Source: Paenibacillus sp. 1781tsa1 (GTDB taxonomy: Bacteria; Bacillota; Bacilli; Paenibacillales; Paenibacillaceae). Taken from it: a stretch of 64,000 nt of DNA. Shown piece after piece: positions 1 to 8,391 of the stretch; position 1 is the stretch's first letter, and the number at the start of each line of letters is the position of its first letter. The stretch covers positions 3,472,001 through 3,536,000 of the forward strand of contig NZ_JAMYWY010000001.1 of assembly GCF_024159265.1 (NCBI RefSeq), read 5' to 3'. The notes beneath the pieces were generated by a model. It saw only the letters and a program-made list of their open reading frames with translations. It was not told the origin of the DNA and searched no databases. The translations under genes were made by a program, and so were the position numbers.

Positions 1-139
1 AGTCGATCCCGCTTTGGTTCAATCCATTGGAGGCTTTCATTTCTTTGTTGAAAAAACAGATGCCTGGATCCTGGAGGATGAACTTCTCCAAATTGACTGT
101 AATGAAAATGGCATATTTTCAAGCAAAATCTCCTATTGA
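1..139 (+). CDS. C-terminal fragment of unidentified protein
   Basis: An open frame enters from the left edge (first full codon at base 2) and stops at TGA 137-139, giving the last 45 residues of a protein. The tail reads like real coding sequence (…SIGGFHFFVEKTDAWILEDE…) and is followed at once by a hairpin terminator. The shape of the segment (Gly-Gly-Phe, then a short charged beta-hairpin ending) recalls small HesB/IscA-like or similar alpha/beta proteins, but I cannot identify it from this tail alone. Confidence 0.5.
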   Translation, partial: VDPALVQSIGGFHFFVEKTDAWILEDELLQIDCNENGIFSSKISY

Positions 140-142
140 ACA

Positions 143-176
143 TGGAATCATAATCTAGACCATGATTCCACTTTTT
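143..176 (+). terminator. Rho-independent terminator
   Basis: A perfect 9-bp stem, TGGAATCAT pairing with ATGATTCCA across a 10-nt loop, is followed by CTTTTT. It lies 4 bases after the stop of the left-edge gene and separates it from the MFS gene. Confidence 0.75.
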
Positions 177-187
177 AAACATTTAAC

Positions 188-216
188 TTTACAAAGTAGA
201 ACAGGTAATGTATATT
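188..216 (+). promoter_or_regulatory. Probable sigma-A promoter of MFS gene
   Basis: TTTACA (188-193) and TATATT (211-216) are separated by exactly 17 bp. The pair lies about 45 bp before the strong Shine-Dalgarno sequence at 262-267 that serves the MFS transporter gene. No other regulator site is clear between them. Confidence 0.5.
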
Positions 217-334
217 CAGGGAGTTAAAAGGTTTAATTTACCATAATAACCATCAAATAACGGAGGTGTAGAAGACAAACAACAATCAGATTGGGATTTT
301 CGATGCTCAGTACAGGGCGACTACAATTGGTATT

Positions 335-1699
335 ATGCTGGTTCTGGCAACCGTAGCTTTCGAAGGACTGGCTATCACGACAATTGCCGCGAAAATGGCA
401 CAAAGTTTAGAGGGCATTCATTTATACGGTTGGATCTTCAGCGCATTTTTATTATCTCAGCTTGTTGGAACCTTGGTTATGGGTCAGCAGATTGACAAGC
501 GCGGTGTTTTTACATCCATGCTGATATCTTTTAGTGTTTTTGTGTTAGGAACTGTGGTCTCCGCTGTCTCTTTCGATATGCATATGCTTATTGCCGGAAG
601 AGCCCTTCAAGGCTTTGGAGCGGGGGCCCTGATCACATGCATTTATACCTGTGTGACATTACATTATCCAGATACACTTCGTACTCAAATCCTGGCCGCA
701 TTCTCCATGGCATTTGTCCTGCCTACCTTAATCGGACCTTATGCAGCAGGCCTTATTGCTTCCTACATCTCGTGGCGGTATGTTTTCTGGATCGTTCTAC
801 CCTTGATTGGAATAGCGCTCAGTCTCACATTCCGTTCTTTCCGTAATTTGCAGCTTCAGCAAGATCTGACAGGTCCAGCGCGAGCAACCGACTCTAAGAT
901 TATGTATGCGATTCTGCTTGCCGTTGGAACAGGGCTGTTACTCACAGGACTTGGTATGATAACCGATTGGAAAGGCATAGTGCTCACTTTGGGTGGATTA
1001 GTCGTCATGATCCCACCAATGCGCAAATTGCTGCCTGTGGGCACTTTCTCGGTACAAAAAGGATTGCCTGCTACTTTAGTTTCGAGAGGGCTATATGTTG
1101 CTTGTTATTTTACAACGGAAAGTTTTGTGATCTTGGCACTAACCGAAGTGAAGGGGTTATCAGCTGACCTTGCGGGCCTCATTGTAGCAGCAGGATCTCT
1201 CAGCTGGTCCGCCGCAGCGTGGTTACAAGCCAAGCTTGATGCACGAGATCAAGGTCGTGCCCGAAAGGGCAGAGTCATGACGGGCATTGGGATTATGATC
1301 GTTGGAACTGTACTTGTGATCCTGGCTCTTATTTTGACGGACGGCGGGATTATACTCATCCTTCTCTCACAAATGATTACAGGATTCGGTGTTGGTTTGG
1401 CCAACCCTACAACGGCAGCCATTGCTTTACAACATGCCTTGCCCAGGAAAGAGGGAGAAATGTCCGCCAATCTGCAATTTGTGGATTCCTTCTATATGGG
1501 AGTAAGCATTGGCGTTGGTGGAGCTCTGATTGCTTTGTCCGAAACGTTACAGTGGGGAATATCGACAGGTGTTTTGATCGTGTTAACACTGCAATTATTA
1601 TGGGTCTTGTTAAGTTTCTTAGCATCACTACGAATTACCAAACTCGTTCATCAAGAACATCATCCAATCAACCAAGTGAAGGATAACATCTCCATGTAA
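335..1699 (+). CDS. MFS drug efflux transporter (true start probably near 272)
   Basis: Major facilitator superfamily efflux pump, an integral membrane protein expected to export drugs by proton antiport. The sequence is hydrophobic throughout and has the MFS motif A-like GQQIDKRGVF after helix 2 and the antiporter motif C-like run LPTLIGPYAAG in helix 5. The first ATG is at 335, but the frame is open back to 272 and encodes NNQIGIFDAQYRATTIGI, which looks like the normal cytoplasmic N-terminus of this family. The Shine-Dalgarno GGAGGTG at 262-268 points to a start at 272, where the codon is AAG. Initiation from 335 would cut into helix 1 and lacks a ribosome site. The next gene is an MGT-type glycosyltransferase 70 bp downstream, so export and inactivation of the same kind of compound is plausible. 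Confidence 0.85.
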   Translation: MLVLATVAFEGLAITTIAAKMAQSLEGIHLYGWIFSAFLLSQLVGTLVMGQQIDKRGVFTSMLISFSVFVLGTVVSAVSFDMHMLIAGRALQGFGAGALITCIYTCVTLHYPDTLRTQILAAFSMAFVLPTLIGPYAAGLIASYISWRYVFWIVLPLIGIALSLTFRSFRNLQLQQDLTGPARATDSKIMYAILLAVGTGLLLTGLGMITDWKGIVLTLGGLVVMIPPMRKLLPVGTFSVQKGLPATLVSRGLYVACYFTTESFVILALTEVKGLSADLAGLIVAAGSLSWSAAAWLQAKLDARDQGRARKGRVMTGIGIMIVGTVLVILALILTDGGIILILLSQMITGFGVGLANPTTAAIALQHALPRKEGEMSANLQFVDSFYMGVSIGVGGALIALSETLQWGISTGVLIVLTLQLLWVLLSFLASLRITKLVHQEHHPINQVKDNISM

Positions 1700-1769
1700 C
1701 GGATGACGACCGCGTCGTTAAATACATCACGAAGAACGGGGGGACTAATTGCATTGGGAGGTGGGTAAG

Positions 1770-2993
1770 ATGGCACGTGTATTAGTAGTCATTACTCCAG
1801 CTGAAGGACATGTGAATCCATCGTTAGGATTAGTTACTCAGTTGACGAACAATGGTGAGGAAGTCATCTATGTGTGCACGGAGGAGTACCGTTCCCGAAT
1901 TGAACAAACCGGTGCCCAGATCATTACCTATCCGTTTCCACAAGATGCCTTCTCTCATGATCCGGTGTTGAAACCCCAGGAATACAAGCATCCTTATCAG
2001 TTCATTTATATGATGGTAAGCGGTATTATTCGGAGGATCATCCCCAATGTGCTGCAGGTGATCGAGAATCAAAAGTTCGATTATATGATCTTTGATTCCC
2101 TGATGGGATGGGGAGGGACTATTCTTGCAGAAAAACTGGGAATTCCAGCGGTGTGCTCGATTGCGTCCTTTGCTTTTGTGGAGCCTCTCGGGTCTAACTC
2201 AGTTCTGAATGAGAGGGAGACCAAGGAGCTTTATGAGGCTACGATGAAGATCACAACGGAGTTAGCCGAAGAGTTTCAAGTGAGTATTCCAGCCATGGAA
2301 GAGATTCCGGCTCATGCAGGTCAGTTAAAGCTTGTGTACACCAGCCGTTATTTTCAGCCGCAGGCAGAAAAGCTGGATGATCGTTTTATTTTCACGGGTC
2401 CTTCGATCATAACACGTCAAGATGCTCCGACCTTCTCGTTTGAGTTGCTTCGTGAACGGTACCCGCAAACCGTGTACATTGCTATGGGTACGATTTTAAA
2501 TAAGAACTTGGATTTCTATCAGCTTTGCTTTGAAGCATTAGGGGATCTCCCTGTGAATGTTGTTCTGTCTTCAGGAAAGTACACGGACATGACGCCGCTG
2601 GCGGATCAAGTTCCTCCTAATTTTATCGTCAAGCCATACATTGCCCAGTTGGACATGTTGCAGCATACCGATGTTTTTATTACACATGCTGGAATGAACA
2701 GCACAAGTGAGGCGTTATATTACAACGTTCCGATGGTGATGATTCCATTAACATCGGATCAGCCTCTTGTCGCCAATCGGGTACAGGAGCTGGGTGCGGG
2801 TATTACTTTAAATAAGCATAATCTCAGTGCAACTGATTTGAGAGAGGCATTAACAGAAGTACTACACAATTCACTTTATAGACGGCAGGCTTACCTCATT
2901 GGTGAATCTTTAAGGCAGGCAGGCGGTTACAAGCGAGCTGCCGAAATGATCATGAGTTATATGGGTTCAGGCCGGGGAAGTTACACAATTTAA
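1770..2993 (+). CDS. Macrolide-type UDP-glycosyltransferase (MGT/YjiC family)
   Basis: GT1-family glycosyltransferase of the MGT/OleD/YjiC type, cytoplasmic, 407 residues (B. subtilis YjiC is about 390). It transfers a sugar from a UDP-sugar to hydroxyls of macrolides, flavonoids or similar compounds. The N-terminal domain begins with the family pattern VVITPAEGHVNPSLGL. The C-terminal donor-binding signature HAGMNSTSEALYYNVPMV lies near residue 306, followed by the acidic-Gln pair SDQP. The ATG at 1770 is chosen because GGGAGGTGGG (1756-1765) sits directly before it; an upstream in-frame TTG at 1749 has no ribosome site. It follows an MFS pump on the same strand, which suggests a resistance unit that modifies and exports a compound. 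The real substrate cannot be told from sequence. Confidence 0.88.
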   Translation: MARVLVVITPAEGHVNPSLGLVTQLTNNGEEVIYVCTEEYRSRIEQTGAQIITYPFPQDAFSHDPVLKPQEYKHPYQFIYMMVSGIIRRIIPNVLQVIENQKFDYMIFDSLMGWGGTILAEKLGIPAVCSIASFAFVEPLGSNSVLNERETKELYEATMKITTELAEEFQVSIPAMEEIPAHAGQLKLVYTSRYFQPQAEKLDDRFIFTGPSIITRQDAPTFSFELLRERYPQTVYIAMGTILNKNLDFYQLCFEALGDLPVNVVLSSGKYTDMTPLADQVPPNFIVKPYIAQLDMLQHTDVFITHAGMNSTSEALYYNVPMVMIPLTSDQPLVANRVQELGAGITLNKHNLSATDLREALTEVLHNSLYRRQAYLIGESLRQAGGYKRAAEMIMSYMGSGRGSYTI

Positions 2994-3002
2994 ATGGTGT
3001 TC

Positions 3003-3035
3003 CATTCAAAGTCGCTTAATAAGCGGCTTTTTTTG
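3003..3035 (+). terminator. Rho-independent terminator, member of a repeated family
   Basis: Stem AGTCGCTTA/TAAGCGGCT followed by seven T. The bases before the stem (CCATTC) and after it (TTTTGGTTTT) are also shared with the hairpin at 4414-4446, and CCATT recurs before the one at 15602-15635. Confidence 0.85.
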
Positions 3036-3132
3036 GTTTTAATGGTCTCAAGACTTGACCTACAGTTAACTCTATGTCTTATACTCCGATTAGGCTTGCA
3101 AATTATATAAGGAATTGGAGATTTTATTTATT

Positions 3133-4362
3133 ATGGCGAAGAGCACGAATTGGAATGTTTTTGGACTAGCAATACTACTAGGTTTATTTTCTACATTAGG
3201 TCCATTTACGATTGATATGTATTTACCGGCTTTTCCGGAGATTGCACAAAATATGAATACAACGGCATCACTTGTACAATTTAGTCTTACTGCCTGTTTA
3301 TTAGGACTAGGTGTAGGACAACTCGTTATGGGTCCTTTGAGTGATGCGTACGGTAGACGTAGACCATTGTTGATCTGCATGGCGGCCTACATTATTTGTT
3401 CCTTGGCATGTGCGTTTGCTCCGAATATCGGACTATTGATTTTGTTTCGTTTCACGCAAGGATTTGCGGCATCCGCTGGAATTGTCATTTCCCGTGCGAT
3501 AGCTAGAGATCTGTATAGTGGACATGAACTCACTAAATTTTTCTCTTTGCTGTTGCTTGTAGGGAATTTGGGGCCTTTGGCAGCACCGATCGCGGGAAGT
3601 GGCATTCTTTCCTTCACCACATGGATTGGCGTATTTATCTCTCTTTCTTTCCTGGGGATTTTCTTATTAATCATGACAAAGTGGAGCTTAAAAGAAACAC
3701 ACCCTATCGAAAGACGTATGGTTCCCGACTTCAAACAGCAATTGGGTAATTACAGAACGCTTCTGCGTGACCGCAAGTTTGTAGGTTACATGCTGGCACA
3801 GGGAATCATGACGGCAGGGGTCTTTGCTTATGTGGCAGGAACACCTTTTATTTACCAAAATATATATGGTGTTACACCTACAGTATTTGCTATATTGTTT
3901 GCTTCGAACGGCATCAGCTTGATCATCGGATCTCAAATCGTGGGTCGATTGGCCAAACGTATCCCTGAGCAAACGCTTCTACTATCCGGGCTATGGCTTG
4001 CTTTAATAGCAAGTGTCGCTGCTTTAGTGGTAACTTTGGTTCATGGTCCACTTTTCGCTTTGGTCATTCCATTGTTCTTCTTTGTTTGCTCAATCGGCAT
4101 TACATCTACAGCGGCATTCCCGCTGGCCATGGAAAGTCAAGCTAAGATGGCCGGAAGTGCAGCAGCACTGCTCGGCGTTGTTCCTTTTCTACTGGGTGCA
4201 TTGGTTGCTCCTCTGGTCGGTATCGCAGGTGAGGACACTGCCGTCCCGTTAGGACTCACTTTGTTAATGACCAGTATTATTGCCATTGTTACTTATTTTC
4301 TACTCGTTAAAAAAATCTCGCAACATACACCTAATCATGCCCAGTCTAATGCTGACTTTTAG
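3133..4362 (+). CDS. Bcr/CflA-family multidrug efflux MFS transporter
   Basis: A 409-residue, 12-helix MFS drug exporter of the Bcr/CflA (DHA1) group. The diagnostic FTIDMYLPAFPEIA at the end of helix 1, motif A GPLSDAYGRRRPL between helices 2 and 3, and RAIARDLYSG in the helix 4-5 loop are all present. Substrates of the family include bicyclomycin, sulphonamides and chloramphenicol-like drugs, so the specificity here is open. ATG 3133 is preferred over a TTG at 3115 because GGAG (3117-3120) lies upstream of it. The gene stands alone between two copies of the same hairpin terminator. Confidence 0.88.
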   Translation: MAKSTNWNVFGLAILLGLFSTLGPFTIDMYLPAFPEIAQNMNTTASLVQFSLTACLLGLGVGQLVMGPLSDAYGRRRPLLICMAAYIICSLACAFAPNIGLLILFRFTQGFAASAGIVISRAIARDLYSGHELTKFFSLLLLVGNLGPLAAPIAGSGILSFTTWIGVFISLSFLGIFLLIMTKWSLKETHPIERRMVPDFKQQLGNYRTLLRDRKFVGYMLAQGIMTAGVFAYVAGTPFIYQNIYGVTPTVFAILFASNGISLIIGSQIVGRLAKRIPEQTLLLSGLWLALIASVAALVVTLVHGPLFALVIPLFFFVCSIGITSTAAFPLAMESQAKMAGSAAALLGVVPFLLGALVAPLVGIAGEDTAVPLGLTLLMTSIIAIVTYFLLVKKISQHTPNHAQSNADF

Positions 4363-4413
4363 TATAAAAGGAAATCTCGCCAAGGATTGGCGTGAGGCAT
4401 AATGAATATGATT

Positions 4414-4446
4414 CCATTACAAGTCGCTAACATAGCGGCTTTTTTT
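4414..4446 (+). terminator. Rho-independent terminator, second copy of the repeated family
   Basis: Stem AGTCGCTA/TAGCGGCT with a 3-nt loop, then a long T-run. It matches the hairpin at 3003-3035 both in the stem and in the flanks (CCATT before, TTTGGTTTTT after). Confidence 0.85.
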
Positions 4447-4526
4447 GGTTTTTCGTACTGAACGCTCAGCCTGAATTCCGGTAAATCGTTGTTAGAAAAA
4501 TGGAGAGACTAGGGAGGAGGGGACGC

Positions 4527-5501
4527 TCACTGCTTCAACTGGTATAAGTTAAATCTCTCTTGTACAGCGTTTAGGACTTCCTCCGGAATTTCCTTAACTT
4601 TGATATCTTCACCTAGAAAAAGCAACCAATTGGTAATTTCAGTTAATTCGTCTACGTTATGAACATTCGTAAATGCCTTTAGAAGGGCTGTCGTTTGGTA
4701 CGGATTCGTATAGGCAATCGAAAACTTTAAAGGATGGTATTTTTTGAATTGCGCAATCGCCTTTGGGCCAAGTTCCAGAACAAGGTTGATGACCTCTTCC
4801 TGCGTATTTCGTTTGAGTTGTTCTACAATCTTTTTCATACTGGGTCTTTTTTTCGTCGGATATGCTTCTACACGGATGAGATTGTCGACAGATATGATTC
4901 GTCTATTTTCTTCCTCTAAGTCAAAACCTTCAATGATCCAATGGCCTTTTTGATGATGAAGGTGTAATAGAACGATGGGATAGGACTTTGTTTTTTTGTC
5001 TTCTTGGACAGTAACTAACAAATAACGTTCGATAAGAAGAATTTGGATGAGTTTCTCCAAGGTTGGGTGGGGCAGGTCTGACAGATCTAACAAGTCTGGA
5101 TTATGGGGATTGGTCCCCTCAAAAAGTAATATTTGATTCAGATGCACAAGGTCATCTTGCTGATTCTCTGAGATGAGGCCCAATAATTTTTCAGCCAAAG
5201 ATTGACGACTCTTCAGATAAGGAAGTTGTTGATTTCTTGTCGCCATAAAGGCAATGAATAACGCTTTAATTTCATTATCGGTAAACCGGACCGTAGGCAG
5301 AAGGGAGTTGTTCATGACAAAATAACCCCCGTCGCGCCCAACTTCAGCGACTAGTGGCATTCCCATGGCTTCAATTTCTCTGATATCTCGAATGGCTGTC
5401 GAACGCGAAATGTTAAATTCTCGCATGATTTCAGAAATGGTAAAGTGCGCTCGGTTATTGATATACCGCGTGATGGTATTAATGCGTTCAACTTTTTTCA
5501 T
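4527..5501 (-). CDS. HTH/WYL-domain transcriptional regulator (YobV-like)
   Basis: DNA-binding regulator of 324 residues with an N-terminal winged helix (about 1-60, ISEIMREFNISRSTAIRDIR is the HTH) and a WYL-type ligand/nucleic-acid sensing region (about 150-230, containing GHWIIEGFDLEEENRRI). The start ATG has AGGAG six bases upstream. It is divergent from a GyrI-like gene, the same pairing as B. subtilis yobV/yobU, so it probably controls that neighbour and itself from the 105-bp shared intergenic region. The target signal is unknown. Assignment to the WYL family is firm; the YobV link rests on architecture and context. Confidence 0.8.
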   Translation of the reverse strand: MKKVERINTITRYINNRAHFTISEIMREFNISRSTAIRDIREIEAMGMPLVAEVGRDGGYFVMNNSLLPTVRFTDNEIKALFIAFMATRNQQLPYLKSRQSLAEKLLGLISENQQDDLVHLNQILLFEGTNPHNPDLLDLSDLPHPTLEKLIQILLIERYLLVTVQEDKKTKSYPIVLLHLHHQKGHWIIEGFDLEEENRRIISVDNLIRVEAYPTKKRPSMKKIVEQLKRNTQEEVINLVLELGPKAIAQFKKYHPLKFSIAYTNPYQTTALLKAFTNVHNVDELTEITNWLLFLGEDIKVKEIPEEVLNAVQERFNLYQLKQ

Positions 5502-5606
5502 TGGGTCTCCTAAACAGTATCATATTCTGACATGATTTAAGGTTATTATAAACCCATCAAGGGAAAACACAAATCAAATCACAATTTAAAGAGGATGGTG
5601 TAAATA

Positions 5607-6090
5607 ATGAGTAATTATCATTTTGAAGAGAAAGAAAGCTTCGTCGTACTAGGTATTGGAACAGATCTTAAGAGCGACTACACAGATTATGCTGGTATCA
5701 ACAAGGAGAAAGCGGATTTTTGGTCTAAGGTGAAAGAAGATGGAAGCCTGGACAAACTAAAGTCCCTGGCAACAAATGAATACATTTTTGCCGTAAAACG
5801 AAGCAGTGAATAACAAGATGATGCATTATGCTGGGGTCATGACAGAAGAATCTCTGCCAGAAGCAACGAGAGTGCTCCAATTCCCTAAGGGAGAATACCT
5901 GGTTGTGAAGGGCGAAGCAGAGACGGCAGAAGCACTCAGTAATATGCTTACTGGCATTGCCTTTGGTCAAGCCCTCCCCGTAGAAAAGGATTATGCCTAT
6001 GTTGGCGGTCCGAATACAACAGTTGAAATGGGAGAGAAAAACGGTTTGGTATATGGTGAAATGTGGATTCCTGTTGTTAGGAATGGATAA
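5607..6090 (+). pseudogene. GyrI-like effector-binding protein (YobU-like), frameshifted
   Basis: A small-molecule binding protein of the GyrI/AraC-effector-binding fold, about 160 residues if intact. The first part (5607-5813) ends at TAA; the rest of the domain continues in another frame to 6090. Removing one A from the run AAAA at 5795-5798 fuses the two parts seamlessly (…YIFAVNEAVNNKMMHYAGV…), so a single-base insertion is the lesion. The C-terminal half has the typical FPKGEYLVVKGEAE and EMWIPV endings of the fold. It is divergent from the WYL regulator. Either a real inactivating mutation or a homopolymer sequencing error. Confidence 0.75.
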
Positions 6091-6184
6091 GAAGTGGAGA
6101 TCTGAAGACGTTTGAGTTGAATATGAAGGACAAAGCTCTCTTCAAAATGGAAGAGAGCTTTTCCAATTGCACGACAGCATGTTA

Positions 6185-7306
6185 TTAATTTAACACACCA
6201 TTGCCGATTATTGTAACTTTTACTTCCGGGTGAAAACGGACTTGCGCATACTGTTGATTCCAGTCTAGGTTTTTCCACAAGTCCGGGTGATGGGCTATTA
6301 AATGTCTGCCAATACCGAAGGAATCACACCCGCTCTGCTGAAGTGTCTTGATAATTTGTTCTGCTTCCTGAGTCATGTCATCGGATAATTTACGGTTCAG
6401 ACGTTCAATCGTTTCCTTTTCCTGAAGATGATTCATTGCATACTCAACAATCGTTACTGGAAGTTCGATATGGAGATTCACATCAATTTGGCTATCATGT
6501 GCAACCTTTACCGCGAGTTTACGTTTGATTTTTTTGGTATTCGCTTCGTAAGTGATATAGTTCCGTGGATTATTGGAAGGACCAGGATGAATCTTTTTGA
6601 CAAATCGCGCTGTTTTATTCCATTTACCACTCATAATAACGTATAGGGGAGCCTGTTCGATACTAAGACTCCCTCTGAACCTTTGCCCATGAAACAGAGC
6701 GATTCCCCGAGCATCAATTTCCTCTCCCTTCTTAAATAGATAAGGCAACGTAAAGTCCTGTCCCGGATCCAGCATGGGTGGGAGAAGGGTCTCTAACGTC
6801 ATTTCAGGAAAAATGCATAATTCCTCCAAACTCTTAATTTTTTTCGTTATAAACTCACCAATCAATATGCTACCCACTCTTTTTTGGTGTAACAAATCGC
6901 CGGCCTCTCCATCCACAATGGCAATTTTCACATGTGAGGTCGGGTAATCAGGTTCTCGATATAAGACATCCAAGTATGGGTAGATATCATTTTGTGCGAG
7001 TTTGTTGCCGTATAAGATCATCCCATATTTGAAGAAACGGATATCACCCGTCACTTTAGCGCGGATTCTATCCGTGCTTTGTCGGACGGATCTCCCGGTA
7101 CCTGAGTGGACTTCATTACCGTTGCTCCCTTGTTGACTCTCAGAATCATCGACAATTTCGAGCGTTTGTATGATTTCACCTTCTGAGGTGATATCATACG
7201 CTGAAGCATTAGCCAGTCTGGCATCTTTCAAACTATCCTGATCCCAGCATCCCGTCATCACCATAAGCAGGATCGGCAGGACAAGGTTTTTTCCTCGTTT
7301 ACTCAT
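6185..7306 (-). CDS. Spore germinant receptor C subunit, Ger(x)C lipoprotein
   Basis: Third gene of a gerA-type operon, 373 residues. The C subunit is a lipoprotein of the spore inner membrane that assembles with the A and B subunits to sense germinants. The signal peptide ends in a lipobox with the modified residue Cys20 (MTGC), followed by WDQ as in other GerAC proteins. The rest fits the family's two-part layout: an N-terminal domain with KYGMILYGNKLAQND and a C-terminal Ger(x)C domain around residues 195-370. It overlaps the B gene by 4 bp (ATGA), showing translational coupling. Confidence 0.9.
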   Translation of the reverse strand: MSKRGKNLVLPILLMVMTGCWDQDSLKDARLANASAYDITSEGEIIQTLEIVDDSESQQGSNGNEVHSGTGRSVRQSTDRIRAKVTGDIRFFKYGMILYGNKLAQNDIYPYLDVLYREPDYPTSHVKIAIVDGEAGDLLHQKRVGSILIGEFITKKIKSLEELCIFPEMTLETLLPPMLDPGQDFTLPYLFKKGEEIDARGIALFHGQRFRGSLSIEQAPLYVIMSGKWNKTARFVKKIHPGPSNNPRNYITYEANTKKIKRKLAVKVAHDSQIDVNLHIELPVTIVEYAMNHLQEKETIERLNRKLSDDMTQEAEQIIKTLQQSGCDSFGIGRHLIAHHPDLWKNLDWNQQYAQVRFHPEVKVTIIGNGVLN

Positions 7307-8391
7307 ATCATCTTCTCTTTTCGTTTCATTATATAAGATAGAACCAACAGTAGCAGAGGCAGGATCATGAGAAAAAAGTAAGCCGATCTGTTGGCTATCG
7401 TACTAATCAACTCAAGTTTTTCCCGCTGTTGTGGCAGATAGGCAATTACACAAGAAGCAAGAACAACATAAGGCACAGCTTTTTTATGGTGTTTTTGTTT
7501 GAAGAGATAACTTATACCATAAGATGCCGTATAGTAGTAACCGCAGATCGCCCCAAAAATTGAAATTAACCAGATGGGGAGGAACAGAAAATCTGCCCGA
7601 TCCATAGTCCCGAGTGGGATCGAACGGAGCAAATAAATGACAGGTTCAGGCATTAAGTCAAGTTGCTGCGGACTAAAAGCCGTTGAACAAATAAGCACGG
7701 TAAATGCATACAACATCACAACTACAGCACTTGCCAAAGTAATAGACTTGAGTTTTCCACCGCTACTACCTTCAACCATGGGAAACACAACGAGAAAAAA
7801 CTCGAATCCGAACATAGCCATTAATGTTTCGGTTGATCCACTAATGATATTGGGCCATCCTGCTTCGGTTAAAGGCAAAAGATATAACAGATTGACTTCC
7901 TTGAGTCCATAACTGATCAATACCATCATGGGCAAGACCAAAAAGGAGATGAGTACAAGTACTCGCGCAATGATTCGTAATTTTTGCCGAACCAAATAGA
8001 TACTGCTGAACAAGAAGAGGGCTAGTATAGCCCACCTTGGAGTATCCTGCAGCATCCAGCGGTTAACCACACCATAGGCGTTCACCAGGACAGAAGTACC
8101 CATTAATAGGAAATATCCAACGTAGGCAATGATCAGCAACTTTCCCATCCATTTACCCGTAATCAGCGTGACAATGTCATAAATGGACGAGTTCGGGAAT
8201 CTTCGCATCAAAAGCCAGCATAACAGTATGACAAGTTGAATCAGGAACCCTCCAAGGAAAACAGAGATCCACCCACCGCCTTTGGACAAAAGATGTATCC
8301 GATAAGGGAGAGACAATATATCTACCCCGATTTCAAATTTCATGATGAGCAAGAACAATTGTCCCCGAGTGATCGTTGTTTCCTTATTCAC
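7303..8391 (-). CDS. Spore germinant receptor B subunit, GerAB/ArcD/ProY family
   Basis: Integral membrane subunit of a germinant receptor, 362 residues with about ten hydrophobic helices, related to amino acid transporters of the APC superfamily. The N-terminal ITRGQLFLLIMKFEIGVDILSLP is characteristic of GerAB proteins. This subunit is generally thought to bind the germinant, usually an amino acid. The gene overlaps its partners on both sides (8 bp with gerA, 4 bp with gerC). Confidence 0.9.
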   Translation of the reverse strand: MNKETTITRGQLFLLIMKFEIGVDILSLPYRIHLLSKGGGWISVFLGGFLIQLVILLCWLLMRRFPNSSIYDIVTLITGKWMGKLLIIAYVGYFLLMGTSVLVNAYGVVNRWMLQDTPRWAILALFLFSSIYLVRQKLRIIARVLVLISFLVLPMMVLISYGLKEVNLLYLLPLTEAGWPNIISGSTETLMAMFGFEFFLVVFPMVEGSSGGKLKSITLASAVVVMLYAFTVLICSTAFSPQQLDLMPEPVIYLLRSIPLGTMDRADFLFLPIWLISIFGAICGYYYTASYGISYLFKQKHHKKAVPYVVLASCVIAYLPQQREKLELISTIANRSAYFFLMILPLLLLVLSYIMKRKEKMI

